A stretch of DNA of 64,000 nucleotides from Micromonospora rhizosphaerae. Its GTDB lineage: Bacteria; Actinomycetota; Actinomycetes; Mycobacteriales; Micromonosporaceae. Shown one piece after another: positions 18,918 through 28,478 of the stretch. Position 1 is the stretch's first letter. The number at the start of each line of letters is the position of its first letter. The translations under genes were made by a program, and so were the position numbers. The DNA lies in contig NZ_FMHV01000002.1 of NCBI RefSeq assembly GCF_900091465.1, positions 7,086,406 through 7,150,405 on the forward strand, in the 5' to 3' direction. Under the pieces are notes generated by a model. The model ran no database searches. It saw only the letters and a list, made by a program, of their open reading frames with translations, and had not been told where the DNA came from.

Positions 18918-18981
18918 TCAAACGAGGCGGAGACGGCGAAGAGGCACGCCGGCGATGCCGGCGCGCCCCTTCGGTCGGGGG

Positions 18982-19932
18982 TCACATGTTGGCGACGTCG
19001 GACTGCTTGGCCCGGACGGCCTCGGCCGCCGCCTTCAGGCTGGCCAGCTCGTCGGCGTCCAAGTCGGTCTCGACGATCCGCTTGACGCCGTCCCGGCCGA
19101 TCTCGGCCTCGACGCCCAGGTAGACGCCGGAGATGCCGTACTGGCCGTCGACCCAGGCGCAGACCGGCATGATGTCGCCGGAGTCCTCCGCGACGGCCTT
19201 GGCCATCCGCGCGGCGGCCGCCGACGGGGCGTAGTACGCCGAACCGGTCTTGAGCAGCGCGACCACTTCGGCGCCGCCGTTGCGGGTCCGGACGACCAGG
19301 TCCTCGATCTGCTCGTCCGGCATCACCTCGCGCAGCGGCTTGCCGTCCACCGTGCTCTTCGACGGGACCGGCACCATGGTGTCGCCGTGCGAGCCGAGGG
19401 TCAGCGTCTTCACCGACTTGACCGGTACGTTCAGCGCCTCGGCGACGAAGTTGGTGAACCGGGCGCTGTCCAGGATGCCGGCCTGGCCGAGCACCCGGTT
19501 CTTCGGGAACTGGGTGGCCTTCTGGGCCAGCGCGGTCATCTCGTCGAGCGGGTTGGAGACGACGATGACGACGGCGTTCGGGGCGTACTTGGCGACGTTC
19601 TCGGAGACCTGGCGGACGATCTTGGCGTTCGTCTCCAGCAGGTCCATCCGGCTCATGCCCGGCTTGCGGGGCAGGCCGGCGGTGATGACGACGACGTCCG
19701 AGCCCTCGATGGCCTCGTAGCCCTCGCCGTTCCGGCCGGTGGTGACGCCGACGACCTTGGTCTCGAAGCCCTCGACCGGGCGCGACTGGTTCATGTCCAG
19801 CGCGATGCCCGCCGGCTTGCCCTCGATGATGTCGGTGATCACGACCGTGTCGAAGATGTCGTACTCGGCCAGGCGCTGTGCGGTGGTGGAGCCGTAGAAG
19901 CCAGCCCCGACGACAGTGACCTTCTTACCCAT
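18982..19932 (-). CDS. mdh: Malate dehydrogenase
   Basis: 316 residues, LDH-like class. Oxidises malate to oxaloacetate with NAD. The nucleotide motif GAGFYGSTTA is at residue 8. The substrate loop GLPRKPGMSRMDLLETN carries Arg rather than Gln, as in MDH. The catalytic His is in GSHGDTMVP (about 175). It follows folD on the same strand with a 100-base gap that holds its own promoter region. Confidence 0.97.
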   Translation of the reverse strand: MGKKVTVVGAGFYGSTTAQRLAEYDIFDTVVITDIIEGKPAGIALDMNQSRPVEGFETKVVGVTTGRNGEGYEAIEGSDVVVITAGLPRKPGMSRMDLLETNAKIVRQVSENVAKYAPNAVVIVVSNPLDEMTALAQKATQFPKNRVLGQAGILDSARFTNFVAEALNVPVKSVKTLTLGSHGDTMVPVPSKSTVDGKPLREVMPDEQIEDLVVRTRNGGAEVVALLKTGSAYYAPSAAAARMAKAVAEDSGDIMPVCAWVDGQYGISGVYLGVEAEIGRDGVKRIVETDLDADELASLKAAAEAVRAKQSDVANM

Positions 19933-19947
19933 GGTCGTCCCACTCCC

Positions 19948-19977
19948 TGATACCAGTCGGTTTTCCGGACCGTATCA
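19948..19977. promoter_or_regulatory. Inverted repeat in the mdh upstream region
   Basis: TGATAC and GTATCA, perfect 6-base arms 18 bases apart, centred about 30 bases before mdh. A candidate operator or promoter element; unverified. Confidence 0.35.
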
Positions 19978-20032
19978 GCCATCCTGGCACCGATCGGGCC
20001 AGGGGCGGACGGTTATGGCGCGCTTGGGGCCC

Positions 20033-20893
20033 TCAGTCCCGCTCGGCGCGCTCGACCACGTTGGTGAGCAGCATGGCCCGGGTCATCGGACCGACCCCGC
20101 CCGGCATCGGCACCAGCGCGCCGGCCACCTCGGCCACCTCGGGATCGACGTCGCCGGTGTAGCGGCCCTTGCCATCGGGGCCGATCACCCGGGTGATGCC
20201 GACGTCCACCACGGTCGCACCCGGCGTGATCATGTCGGCGGTGAGCAGCCCCGGCACGCCGGCCGCGACGATCACGATGTCCGCCGCGCGGGTGTGCGAG
20301 GCGAGGTCGAGGGTGCCGGTGTGGCAGAGGGTCACCGTGGCGTTCTCGCTGCGCCGGGTGAGCAGCAGGCCGAGCGGGCGGCCCACCGTGTTGCCCCGGC
20401 CGACCACCGCGACCTTGGCGCCGCGCAGCGCCACGTCGTACCGGCGGAGCAGCTCCACGATGCCGCGCGGCGTGCAGGGCAAAGGACCCTCGTAGCCGAG
20501 CACCAGCCGGCCCAGGTTGACCGGGTGCAGGCCGTCGGCGTCCTTGGCCGGGTCGATCATCTCCAGCGCCCGCTGGGTGTCCAGGTGGGCCGGAAGCGGC
20601 AGCTGGACGATGTAGCCGTGGCAGGCCGGGTCGGCGTTGAGCTCGGCCAGCACCTCGTCGACCTGCTCCTGGGTCGCATCGGCGGGCAACTCCCGACGGA
20701 TCGAGGCGATGCCCACCTCGGCGCAGTCGCGATGCTTGCCGTTGACGTACGCCTGGGAGCCGGGGTCCGCGCCGACCAGGACCGTGCCCAGACCCGGCGT
20801 GATGCCGCGCTCCGCCAGCGCCTTGACCCGCACCCGCAGCTCGTCCTTGATCGCCGCCGCGGTGGCCTTGCCGTCCAGGATCATCGCCGTCAC
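20033..20893 (-). CDS. folD: Bifunctional methylene-THF dehydrogenase / methenyl-THF cyclohydrolase
   Basis: 286 residues. Interconverts one-carbon folate units. The catalytic Lys is in [14 protein letters not shown] (about 54). The folate motif GYIVQLPLP is followed by [13 protein letters not shown] and the cofactor site [27 protein letters not shown] ends the protein. GTG start; an ATG three codons later is an alternative. Confidence 0.97.
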   Translation of the reverse strand: MTAMILDGKATAAAIKDELRVRVKALAERGITPGLGTVLVGADPGSQAYVNGKHRDCAEVGIASIRRELPADATQEQVDEVLAELNADPACHGYIVQLPLPAHLDTQRALEMIDPAKDADGLHPVNLGRLVLGYEGPLPCTPRGIVELLRRYDVALRGAKVAVVGRGNTVGRPLGLLLTRRSENATVTLCHTGTLDLASHTRAADIVIVAAGVPGLLTADMITPGATVVDVGITRVIGPDGKGRYTGDVDPEVAEVAGALVPMPGGVGPMTRAMLLTNVVERAERD

Positions 20894-21308
20894 GCCCAGA
20901 TCGTCTCATGCGAAAGGGCCAGCGAATCCGACGATGGCCGACGGTGACGATCCGCTACGAGATGTTCGTCACCGAAAGTGACGGACTATCTCTGTCTCAC
21001 GTCATCTGGCGGGTCGGACAGTCGACCAGCAAGAGGCACGAAGCGCACTGGGTCCGCCGAACCACTGGGCGGCGCCCCGACTGCCCGACAGCTCCGACAG
21101 GGGCCCGACATTGTCTTTGAGCATGGGTTCGGGGACCTTCCGCGACAGCAGACACGCCGGTAGTCGACAAGGCGGGGGGCCACACCGTTGCCGGTTCGCA
21201 TCGCTCTCCTTGTCGAAGCCCACCTGGACGACCTACCGTTGTCGATCGTTGCACAGCGTTACTCAGCGCCAAGGCTGGCTGCGCAGCGTGAGGAGATGAG
21301 GAGGCCCA
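20894..21308. other. Intergenic region upstream of the lone oligopeptide ATPase
   Basis: About 415 bases with no recognisable gene. It is less GC-rich than its surroundings, with scattered CGACAG/CCGACA words near 21080-21115. A Shine-Dalgarno GAGGAG lies 15-20 bases before the next gene. The composition suggests decayed or acquired DNA, but no parent gene can be named. Confidence 0.5.
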
Positions 21309-22352
21309 ATGCGTGGGGCTGCTGGAGCCGATCTCGCGGCTGGCAAGGTCCGCGGCGAGACGATCCTCTCCGTCAACCACCTGGTCAAGCACTACCCGAT
21401 CACCCAGGGCGTGCTGCTCAAGCGCCAGGTCGGCGCGGTCAAGGCCGTCGACGGGGTCAGCTTCGAGCTACGCCGGGGCGAGACGCTCGGCGTGGTCGGC
21501 GAGTCCGGCTGCGGCAAGTCCACCCTGGCCCGGCTGCTGATGCGGCTGGAGACCCCCACCGCGGGTCGGGCCAGCCTGGAGGGTCGGGACCTGTTCAAGG
21601 CCTCCGGGGCCGAGCTGCGCCGGCTGCGCCGCAACATGCAGATGGTGATGCAGGACCCGTACACCTCGCTGAACCCGCGGATGACGGTCGGCGACATCAT
21701 CGGCGAGCCCTTCGAGATCCACCCGGACGCGGCACCGAGGGGCAGCCGGCGGCAGCGGGTGCAGGAGCTGCTCGACCTGGTCGGCCTCAACCCCGAGCAC
21801 ATCAACCGGTACCCGCACCAGTTCTCCGGCGGTCAGCGCCAGCGCATCGGCATCGCCCGGGCGCTCGCCCTGCGGCCCGAGATCATCGTCTGCGACGAGC
21901 CGGTCTCCGCGCTCGACGTGTCGATCCAGGCCCAGGTGATCAACCTGCTGGAGAAGCTCCAGAACGAGTTCGGGCTGTCGTACATCTTCATCGCCCACGA
22001 CCTGTCCGTGGTTCGGCACATCTCGGACCGGGTCGCGGTGATGTACCTGGGCAAGATCGTCGAGATCGGCACCGAGCAGGAGATCTACGAGCGGGCCACC
22101 CACCCGTACACCCAGGCCCTGCTCTCGGCGGTGCCGGTGCCGGACCCCGGCGCCCGCGAGAACCGGAACATCATCCGGCTCCACGGCGACGTGCCGTCGC
22201 CGGCCGACCCGCCGTCGGGCTGCCGGTTCCGCACCCGCTGCTGGAAGGCCCAGGAGATCTGCGCCAACAAGGAGCCGCACACGGTGCTCCGCGCGGCGGA
22301 CCCGCACCCCTCGGCCTGCCACTTCGCCGAGGTACGCCCCAGCGCGGCCTGA
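21309..22352 (+). CDS. Oligopeptide ABC transporter ATPase (OppF/DppF type), orphan
   Basis: 347 residues. Walker [10 protein letters not shown], signature [10 protein letters not shown], Walker [13 protein letters not shown]. The C-terminal oligopeptide-transporter domain with four Cys ([22 protein letters not shown]) may hold a metal cluster. No permease or binding-protein gene accompanies it. It closely resembles the ATPase near 49 kb, with a central block of about 150 residues almost identical. It may energise that or another importer. Confidence 0.92.
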   Translation: MRGAAGADLAAGKVRGETILSVNHLVKHYPITQGVLLKRQVGAVKAVDGVSFELRRGETLGVVGESGCGKSTLARLLMRLETPTAGRASLEGRDLFKASGAELRRLRRNMQMVMQDPYTSLNPRMTVGDIIGEPFEIHPDAAPRGSRRQRVQELLDLVGLNPEHINRYPHQFSGGQRQRIGIARALALRPEIIVCDEPVSALDVSIQAQVINLLEKLQNEFGLSYIFIAHDLSVVRHISDRVAVMYLGKIVEIGTEQEIYERATHPYTQALLSAVPVPDPGARENRNIIRLHGDVPSPADPPSGCRFRTRCWKAQEICANKEPHTVLRAADPHPSACHFAEVRPSAA

Positions 22353-22386
22353 CGACCGCGTTGATCTGGGGCGGCAGACTGGGCAG

Positions 22387-22890
22387 ATGAGATCCCGTCG
22401 ATCCCGCCTGGCGCTGACGGCGCTGGTCGCGCTGGCGGCGCTGGCGGGTTGTGAGCGCGGCGGCGAGTCGGCCGGGAAGCCGTCCGGGACCGGCCCGGAG
22501 CCCGTCGCCAGCTCGCCGGCTGACGCCGCCGTTCCGGCCCCGAGTTGTCCGCCGGCCAACCAGTACGGCTCGGGGCTGGCCGAGGTCGGGGGCACTCCGG
22601 GCGTCTTCTGGGCACTGCTCTTCCTTGAAGGCGGAGAGCTCAGGGTGGGCAAGCCAACGAAGATCGCCTTCCGGATGACGGGCGCCGGCGACCTGACGCT
22701 CCGGGCCGAGGGGCCGGAGGGCACCACCGCGGAGCCGATAGAGGTCATCGGGCACACCGGCGGGAGCACCTGGCAGCGCCCCGGGGACGAGTGGGGCAGC
22801 CAGTGGACCTTCCCCACCGCCGGCTGCTGGACCATCCGGGCGGATCGGACCGACGGAACCCGGGGTGCCGTCACCCTCAGAGCGGGCTGA
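22387..22890 (+). CDS. Putative lipoprotein, 167 aa
   Basis: Signal peptide with lipobox LAALAGC (Cys at about 22). The mature part has a Ser/Pro/Ala linker and a beta-rich domain with two Cys. The pattern [15 protein letters not shown] resembles small immunoglobulin-like or carbohydrate-binding actinobacterial lipoproteins. Function unknown. Ends at a strong terminator. Confidence 0.75.
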   Translation: MRSRRSRLALTALVALAALAGCERGGESAGKPSGTGPEPVASSPADAAVPAPSCPPANQYGSGLAEVGGTPGVFWALLFLEGGELRVGKPTKIAFRMTGAGDLTLRAEGPEGTTAEPIEVIGHTGGSTWQRPGDEWGSQWTFPTAGCWTIRADRTDGTRGAVTLRAG

Positions 22891-22908
22891 CCCACGACCA
22901 CACACGAC

Positions 22909-22942
22909 GGAGGCCCCATCCTCTCGCCAGGACGGGGCCTCC
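22909..22942 (+). terminator. Hairpin terminator after the lipoprotein gene
   Basis: GGAGGCCCCATCC pairs with GGACGGGGCCTCC (12 of 13) around an 8-base loop, 19 bases past the stop. Confidence 0.85.
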
Positions 22943-22984
22943 TGTCGCACGGGCCGGCCGGCTCGGGAACCGGCGGCCCGACGG

Positions 22985-23229
22985 TCAGAGCTGGGCCAGA
23001 TCGAACGCCCAGATGCCGCGGCCGTGGGTGGCCACGTAGACCGAGTTGTCGATCGCGTTGTACTCGGCGTCCATGCCGACGGTCAGCGGCAGGCCGGTGC
23101 CAAGCCGCTGCCAGTCGGTGGCGCCGGGGGCGCGGTAGAAGGTGGCCAGGTCGGTGGCGAGCACCAGCGCGCCGTTGGGCAGCTCCTTGATCGAGCTGGC
23201 CGGCACGTCCGGCAGGTTTCGCCGAGACG
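22985..23229 (-). pseudogene. C-terminal fragment of a sialidase/sortilin-like beta-propeller protein
   Basis: About 80 codons ending at a stop. [29 protein letters not shown] and [14 protein letters not shown] are the last blades of bacterial BNR/VPS10-like glycosyl-hydrolase propellers. Such proteins are usually several hundred residues long. The upstream part is absent and replaced by the purH end 6 bases away. No start codon or ribosome site is evident, so this is a truncated remnant. Confidence 0.75.
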
Positions 23230-23235
23230 AGGCGG

Positions 23236-24807
23236 TCAGTGGAAGAAGTGCCGGGTGCCGGTGAGGTACATGGTCACGCCGGCCTCCTTCGCCGCGGCGA
23301 TGACCTCCTCGTCGCGGATCGAGCCGCCCTGCTGGACGATCGCCCGGACGCCCGCGTCGATGAGGATCTTCGGGCCGTCGGGGAACGGGAAGAAGGCGTC
23401 CGAGGCGCAGACCGAGCCCTTGGCCCGGTCGGCACCGGCCCGGCTGACCGCGAGGCGCGCCGAGTCCACCCGGTTCACCTGACCCATGCCGACGCCGACG
23501 GTGGCCCCGTCCTGCGCCAGCAGGATCGCGTTGCTCTTCACCGCCCGGACGGCCCGCCAGGCGAAGGCGAGGTCCCGCAGGGTCGCCTCGTCGGCCGCGT
23601 CGCCGGTGGCGAGCCGCCAGTTCGCCGGGTCGTCGCCGTCGGCGTCGATCCCGTCGCGCAGCTGGACCAGCACGCCGCCGGTCACCTGCCGCCACTCGGC
23701 CGGCCGCGGCGCGAAGGCCGGGGCGCGCAGCAGCCGGATGTTCTTCTTTCCCTGGAGGATCTCGACGGCACCGGGCTCGAACTCCGGCGCCACCAGCACC
23801 TCGGTGAAGATCTCCGCGACCTGCCGGGCCAGCTCCACGCTCACCGGGCGGTTCACGGCGATCACCCCGCCGTACGCCGACACCGGGTCGCAGGCGTGCG
23901 CCTTACGGTGCGCCTCGGCGACGTCCCCGCCCACCGCGATGCCGCACGGGTTGGCGTGCTTGATGATCGCCACGGCCGGCTGCTCGGCGAAGTCGTTCGC
24001 GGCCCGCCAGGCGGCGTCCGCGTCGACGTAGTTGTTGTAGGACATCTCCTTGCCGTGCAGCTGCTCGGCCTGGGCCAGCCCGGCCGTGCCGTCCGGGTCG
24101 GCGTAGAGGGCGGCCGGCTGGTGCGGGTTCTCCCCGTAGCGGAGCACCGCCTGGCGGCGCAGGGCCAGCCCGGCGAACTCCGGCCACTCCTGGTCCGCAG
24201 GAGCGAGCTCGACGGCGCACCAGTTCGCCACGGCCACGTCGTACTCGGCGATCGCGGCGAACGCCCGGGCCGCCAGCACCCGGCGCTGGGTCAGGGTGAA
24301 GCCGCCCTCGCCGAGGGCGGCGTGCAGCGCCGGGTACGCCGCCGGGTCGGTCACCACCGCCACCGAGGCGTGGTTCTTGGCCGCGGCCCGGACCATCGCC
24401 GGACCGCCGATGTCGATCTGCTCCACGCACTCGTCCTGGCTGGCGCCGGAGGCGACCGTGGCCTGGAACGGGTAGAGGTTGGAGACCAGCAGGTCGATCC
24501 CGGCGATGCCGTGCTCGTCGAGCTGGGCGGCGTGGGAGTCCTTGCGCAGGTCCGCGAGGAGGCCACCGTGGATCTTCGGGTGCAGGGTCTTGACCCGGCC
24601 GTCGAGGATCTCCGGGAAGCCGGTCACCTGGTCCACCGGGGTCACCGGCACGCCCGCGCCCGAGATCGTCGCCGCGGTGCTGCCGGTCGACACGATCTCC
24701 ACCCCGGCGGCGTGCAGTGCCCGGGCCAGCTCAACCAGCCCGGTCTTGTCGTAGACGCTGACCAGCGCCCGCCGGATCGGGCGGCGCTCGTCCTGAGTGG
24801 AACTCAC
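23236..24807 (-). CDS. purH: AICAR transformylase / IMP cyclohydrolase
   Basis: 523 residues. Performs the last two steps of IMP synthesis. The N-terminal MGS-like cyclohydrolase domain has [20 protein letters not shown] and STGSTAA. The transformylase domain has [21 protein letters not shown] and [10 protein letters not shown], ending with the conserved GTRHFFH. GTG start overlaps the purN stop as GTGA, so the two genes are co-translated. Confidence 0.97.
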   Translation of the reverse strand: MSSTQDERRPIRRALVSVYDKTGLVELARALHAAGVEIVSTGSTAATISGAGVPVTPVDQVTGFPEILDGRVKTLHPKIHGGLLADLRKDSHAAQLDEHGIAGIDLLVSNLYPFQATVASGASQDECVEQIDIGGPAMVRAAAKNHASVAVVTDPAAYPALHAALGEGGFTLTQRRVLAARAFAAIAEYDVAVANWCAVELAPADQEWPEFAGLALRRQAVLRYGENPHQPAALYADPDGTAGLAQAEQLHGKEMSYNNYVDADAAWRAANDFAEQPAVAIIKHANPCGIAVGGDVAEAHRKAHACDPVSAYGGVIAVNRPVSVELARQVAEIFTEVLVAPEFEPGAVEILQGKKNIRLLRAPAFAPRPAEWRQVTGGVLVQLRDGIDADGDDPANWRLATGDAADEATLRDLAFAWRAVRAVKSNAILLAQDGATVGVGMGQVNRVDSARLAVSRAGADRAKGSVCASDAFFPFPDGPKILIDAGVRAIVQQGGSIRDEEVIAAAKEAGVTMYLTGTRHFFH

Positions 24808-25424
24808 GGAATCGTGACCTTTCTTCCGGTGATCGTCCAACCTTGACGGACCAGCCGACCGACCTGCTCAACGAGCTGGCGGCGCTCGGCGGACTTGATG
24901 CGCTCGGTGAGCGTCTCCTCGTCGTCGTCGTCCAGCACCGGTACGGCGACCTGGGCGACGATCGGGCCGGTGTCCATCCCGGCGTCGACGAAGAAGAGGG
25001 TGGCCCCGGTGATCTTCACGCCGTAGGCGAGGGCGTCCCGGGGGCCGTGGATGCCGGGGAATGCCGGCAGCAGGGTGTTGTGGGTGTTGAGGTAGCGGTC
25101 GCCGAACGCGGCCAGGAAGTGCGGGCCGACCAGCTTGAGGAAGCCGGCGCTGATCACCAGGTCGGGCTTGTGCTCCGCGACGTGCGCGGTGAGCGCGCGG
25201 TCCCAGTCCTCCCGGGTCGGGTGGTCCTTCAGCCGGTCGACGAAGGTCGGCACCCCGGCCGCGGCGGCCCGGTCGAGCCCGGCGATCCCGTCCCGGTCAG
25301 CGCCGACGGCGACCACCTTCGCCCCGTACCCGGGGTCGGCGGCGGCGTCCAGCAGCGCCTGGAGGTTGCTGCCGGAGCCGGAGACGAGGACGACGAGACG
25401 GGCGACGGACGCGGGCTCGGTCAC
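24804..25424 (-). CDS. purN: Phosphoribosylglycinamide formyltransferase
   Basis: 206 residues. Transfers formyl from 10-formyl-THF to GAR in purine synthesis. [13 protein letters not shown] binds the phosphate. Catalytic Asn and His are in [12 protein letters not shown] (the usual NIHPSLLP), and the Asp is in [12 protein letters not shown]. Translationally coupled to purH. Confidence 0.96.
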   Translation of the reverse strand: MTEPASVARLVVLVSGSGSNLQALLDAAADPGYGAKVVAVGADRDGIAGLDRAAAAGVPTFVDRLKDHPTREDWDRALTAHVAEHKPDLVISAGFLKLVGPHFLAAFGDRYLNTHNTLLPAFPGIHGPRDALAYGVKITGATLFFVDAGMDTGPIVAQVAVPVLDDDDEETLTERIKSAERRQLVEQVGRLVRQGWTITGRKVTIP

Positions 25425-25604
25425 GAGGTCACCCTATCGGGCAGTTCGAGGTGTCCCGCCGTCGGGCAGCGACGTTTCGGGTGATCACCCGGGTGGCGCG
25501 GACGCGATACGCTGCCGAACGCTCGGTGCCCCCATGCACGCCCGGCGCCGCACCCGTCAGCGAACCGGCATCCACGGGTGCCGACCGAACGAGGAGTACA
25601 CCCC

Positions 25605-25901
25605 ATGCAGCCCGGTTACCCCCAGCAGCAGCCGCCGCAGATCGACAACAACATGACGATGTCCATCGTCGCCATCTTCCTCTTCTGGCCGCTGGCCATC
25701 CCGGCCATCATCAACGCCTCCAAGGTCAACCCGCTGCTCCAGCAGGGTGACTACGCGGGCGCCCAGGCGGCGGCCGCCGAGTCGAAGAAGTGGTCCAAGT
25801 GGGCCCTGATCATCGGTCTCATCGGCTGGGCCATCTCCATCCTGTGCTGCGTCCTCGGCGGCCTTGGCGCGATCATGAGCGGCAACAACTCGACCTACTG
25901 A
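25605..25901 (+). CDS. CD225/dispanin-like small membrane protein
   Basis: 98 residues. A Pro/Gln N-terminus is followed by two membrane segments (MSIVAIFLFWPLAIPAIINASKVN and WALIIGLIGWAISILCCVLGG) separated by a charged loop with Ala-rich GDYAGAQAAAAESKKW. This layout matches the CD225 family. GAGGAG precedes the ATG. It pairs with the next gene, which begins with the same MQPGYP sequence. Function unknown. Confidence 0.85.
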   Translation: MQPGYPQQQPPQIDNNMTMSIVAIFLFWPLAIPAIINASKVNPLLQQGDYAGAQAAAAESKKWSKWALIIGLIGWAISILCCVLGGLGAIMSGNNSTY

Positions 25902-25933
25902 CCGCCGACCCCCAGTCTGAGGAGCGCCTTCGC

Positions 25934-26560
25934 ATGCAGCCCGGTTACCCCGGTCAGGACCCGTACGGCCAGCAGCCCCCGCAGGACCCGACCTCCCCGC
26001 AGTACCGCGACCCGTACGCCCAGCCGCCCCAGGCCCCGCAGTACGGCCAGCAGCCCACCTCCGGCCAGCCGTACGGCCAGCCGCAGGACCCGTACTCCCA
26101 GCCGCCGCAGCCGCCGCAGTACGGGCAGCAGCCGACCTCGGGTCAGCCGTACGGCCAGCCGACCTCCGGACAGCCGTACGGGCAGCCCACCTCGGGCCAG
26201 CCCTATGGGCAGCAGCCGTACCAGGACCCGTACGCGCAGCAGCAGGCCTACGGCGCCGCGCCGACCTACCCGAACGCCGGCTACCCGATGCCGCAGGGGC
26301 AGAACAACACCCTCGGCCTGATCGGCATGATCGCCGGCATCGCCTCCATCGTGCTCGGTCTCTGCTGCCCGGCGCTCGGCATCCCGGCCGGCATCGCCGG
26401 TGTGGTGCTCGGCGTGCTCGGCCAGAAGAAGGCCCAGCAGGGCGAGGCGAGCAACGCGGGCCAGGCCAAGGCGGGCCTGATCTGCGGTGCGATCGGTGTC
26501 GTGATCGGCATCATCAACGCGATCGCCGGCGCGGCCATCAACTTGAACAACTTCTCCTGA
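25934..26560 (+). CDS. DUF4190-type membrane protein with Pro/Gln/Tyr repeats
   Basis: 208 residues. The first 115 are a low-complexity region with repeated QQPTSGQPYGQP units. Two membrane segments follow (LGLIGMIAGIASIVLGLCCPALGIPAGIAG and LICGAIGVVIGIINAIAG) around a Gln/Ala loop, as in DUF4190 proteins. The tail may be an extended cytoplasmic interaction region. Starts 32 bases after the CD225-like gene, so probably one operon. Confidence 0.82.
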   Translation: MQPGYPGQDPYGQQPPQDPTSPQYRDPYAQPPQAPQYGQQPTSGQPYGQPQDPYSQPPQPPQYGQQPTSGQPYGQPTSGQPYGQPTSGQPYGQQPYQDPYAQQQAYGAAPTYPNAGYPMPQGQNNTLGLIGMIAGIASIVLGLCCPALGIPAGIAGVVLGVLGQKKAQQGEASNAGQAKAGLICGAIGVVIGIINAIAGAAINLNNFS

Positions 26561-26571
26561 CCCGGCTCGAC

Positions 26572-26601
26572 AGGGGCGTCCGGACCCGTCCGGGCGCCCC
26601 T
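26572..26601 (+). terminator. Hairpin terminator after the DUF4190 gene
   Basis: AGGGGCGTCCGGAC pairs with GTCCGGGCGCCCCT (13 of 14) with a very short loop, 12 bases past the stop. Confidence 0.8.
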
Positions 26602-26690
26602 CGCCGTGTCCGCGGACGGCCGGGTGAAGGGCCGCCCTCGCCGTGTCCGCGACGGGCGAGTCGGGGCGCCCGTAGGTCGGCGCGGCGCGG

Positions 26691-28007
26691 TCAGGACCGG
26701 GCGGCGGCCGGTCGGGGCGGGGCGGGGTCGGCGCCGGACGGGCGGGCGAGGGACTTGGTGGTGGCGGCGCCGAGCAGCGCGCCGACGGCGATGACGGCGG
26801 TGGCCACCCCGGCCACCTGCCAGGGCACCGGGCCCATCTCGGCCAGCCGGCCACCGCCGAGCGGCCCGCCGGAGATCGCGGCGGCCGCGCCGAGCAGCAT
26901 TCCGGCGACCGGTCCGGAGAGGGCCGCCGGGGCGAGCAGCGCCCCCCAGCCGACCACCACCCGGTCCTCGGCGGCCGCCCGCAGCAGCCGCCGGGCGAGC
27001 AGCCAGCCGGCGGCCATGCCGGCCAGCACCGGCACCGCGAGCAGCCCGGCGCCGAGCCCGTCGACCGGTCCGCGCGGAAGCCCGGCCAGCAGCGGTACGG
27101 CCGGCAGCGCGCCGACCGAGACCTCGCTGGTCCGCACCGCCGTGTCGGCGCCGACGGCGAACCCGGGACCGAGCAGGTAGCTGGCCGACCAGATGGTGGC
27201 GTTCGGCGCGTACGCGAGGCTGACCAGGGTGATGCCGGCTTGACCGGCCACGCCCGTTCGGTACGCCGTGATCATGTCGGCGGCGTCGCCGCCCCCGGTC
27301 GCCACGGACAGCCCGGCCGCCCCGGCGCCCGCGCCGAGCAGCAGCAGCGCGGCCACCAGCCCGGTGCGCACCCCGTCCCGCAGCGGCACCGGGGAACGCC
27401 GTGCCAGCAGACCCGATGCGCCGGTGGTGCGGAGCGCGCCGACCAGCGCCGCCAGCGCCCCGAAGATCGCGAAGGTCACCGCCGCCCGGACCGGGGACGC
27501 CCGCACGCCGCCTGCGCCGACCGCGAGCGCGGCGAGGGCGCCGAGCAGCGCGTACCCGATGCCGACGGCGACCGCGACGGTGAGCGCCTGCCGGGGCGAG
27601 CGACCACCGCGGGCGCCGATCGCCCGGCTCACGTGCACGCCGGCCCGGGTCAGCCGCCAGGCGGCCAGCGCGGCCAGGGCCAGCGGCGCCAGGCCGAGCG
27701 GGCCGGCGGAGGTCTCCAGCGCCACCCCGTGCCCGAGCAGCCAGCCGGCCAACCCGGCGCGCAGGGCGCCGGACAGGGAGCCGGCGTCCTCGCTGAGCTG
27801 GGCCAGGCCGAGCACGATGGTGACCGGCAGCCAGGACGTCACTGCGGCCCAGCCGGCCGCCACCGCGGCGGCGACGACCAGCGGCGCATGGCCGCGCGGC
27901 GCCTCCCCCGACCGGGGCGCGGGCACCCGGGGCGCCGTCCGGGCGCGGCCGGTCGGCCGGGCGTCGGGGGCGGTACGGCGGGTCTGGTCAGGGCTGACGG
28001 ATGACAT
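26691..28007 (-). CDS. DUF6350 multi-pass membrane protein
   Basis: About 438 residues with roughly ten membrane segments rich in Ala, Gly and Leu. The N-terminal 50 residues are basic and Pro-rich. The pattern APNATIWSASYLLGPGFAVGADTAVRTSEVSVGALPAVPLLAGLP is the conserved core of the actinobacterial DUF6350 family, usually found next to purN and sucCD as here. Related proteins have been linked to cell division. ATG 28007 chosen; an in-frame upstream start exists. Confidence 0.85.
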   Translation of the reverse strand: MSSVSPDQTRRTAPDARPTGRARTAPRVPAPRSGEAPRGHAPLVVAAAVAAGWAAVTSWLPVTIVLGLAQLSEDAGSLSGALRAGLAGWLLGHGVALETSAGPLGLAPLALAALAAWRLTRAGVHVSRAIGARGGRSPRQALTVAVAVGIGYALLGALAALAVGAGGVRASPVRAAVTFAIFGALAALVGALRTTGASGLLARRSPVPLRDGVRTGLVAALLLLGAGAGAAGLSVATGGGDAADMITAYRTGVAGQAGITLVSLAYAPNATIWSASYLLGPGFAVGADTAVRTSEVSVGALPAVPLLAGLPRGPVDGLGAGLLAVPVLAGMAAGWLLARRLLRAAAEDRVVVGWGALLAPAALSGPVAGMLLGAAAAISGGPLGGGRLAEMGPVPWQVAGVATAVIAVGALLGAATTKSLARPSGADPAPPRPAAARS

Positions 28008-28166
28008 TGGCTCTACTCTGGCATGCCGCGCCGGTGGCGGCACTCCGATACCGCCTGGCGAGGACGGCGAGTTGCGTGATCCACCGGCTCGTCGCCCCCG
28101 ATCCGGTCTAGCCTCTGCCCAGGACGCGACCTGTCCGGTCGCGGCACCGACTGCCCGGAGGACGCC

Positions 28167-28430
28167 GTGAACGCTCCGTATCCGCCGCCGCCCCCACCAC
28201 CGGCGCCCGGCAAGGACCGCACCACGCTCTGGGGCGTCCTGGGCATCGTCGTCGGGCTGCTCTGCTGCGGCATCCTGGGGATCGTCTTCGGCTACCTGTC
28301 GATCCGGGACGCCAAGCGCTTCGGCAAGTCACCCACGCTCGGCTACGTGGCCATCGCATTGAGCGTGATCAACATCATCGCCAGCGCGATCTGGCGGGCC
28401 ACCGGCCACAACATGTACTGGTACAGGTGA
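28167..28430 (+). CDS. Small DUF4190-like membrane protein
   Basis: 87 residues, GTG start after GGAGGACG. A run of prolines at the N-terminus is followed by two membrane segments (TLWGVLGIVVGLLCCGILGIVFGYLSI and LGYVAIALSVINIIASAIW). Same architecture as the gene near 26 kb but much shorter. Its stop codon is the beginning of a terminator stem. Confidence 0.75.
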   Translation: MNAPYPPPPPPPAPGKDRTTLWGVLGIVVGLLCCGILGIVFGYLSIRDAKRFGKSPTLGYVAIALSVINIIASAIWRATGHNMYWYR

Positions 28431-28460
28431 GGGGGCCGACCGCTTCCGGTCGACCCCCTC
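28429..28460. terminator. Bidirectional hairpin terminator
   Basis: GAGGGGGCCGACCG pairs with CGGTCGACCCCCTC (13 of 14), loop CTTC. It lies between the convergent small membrane-protein gene and sucD. Confidence 0.85.
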
Positions 28461-28478
28461 GGTGCCTCACGTACCGGC

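Noticed and set aside
18905..18960. Short frames beginning at the palindrome and containing IMKLL or NFMIN
   Set aside because: These peptides are the translated arms of the repeat, not genes.
20908..21300. Small frames upstream of the orphan ATPase as a transposase remnant
   Set aside because: No transposase motif, terminal inverted repeats or target duplication could be seen.
25934..26240. Repeated QQPTSGQPYGQP DNA as a CRISPR-like array
   Set aside because: The repeats are in-frame, unequal, without spacers, and encode the low-complexity part of a membrane protein.
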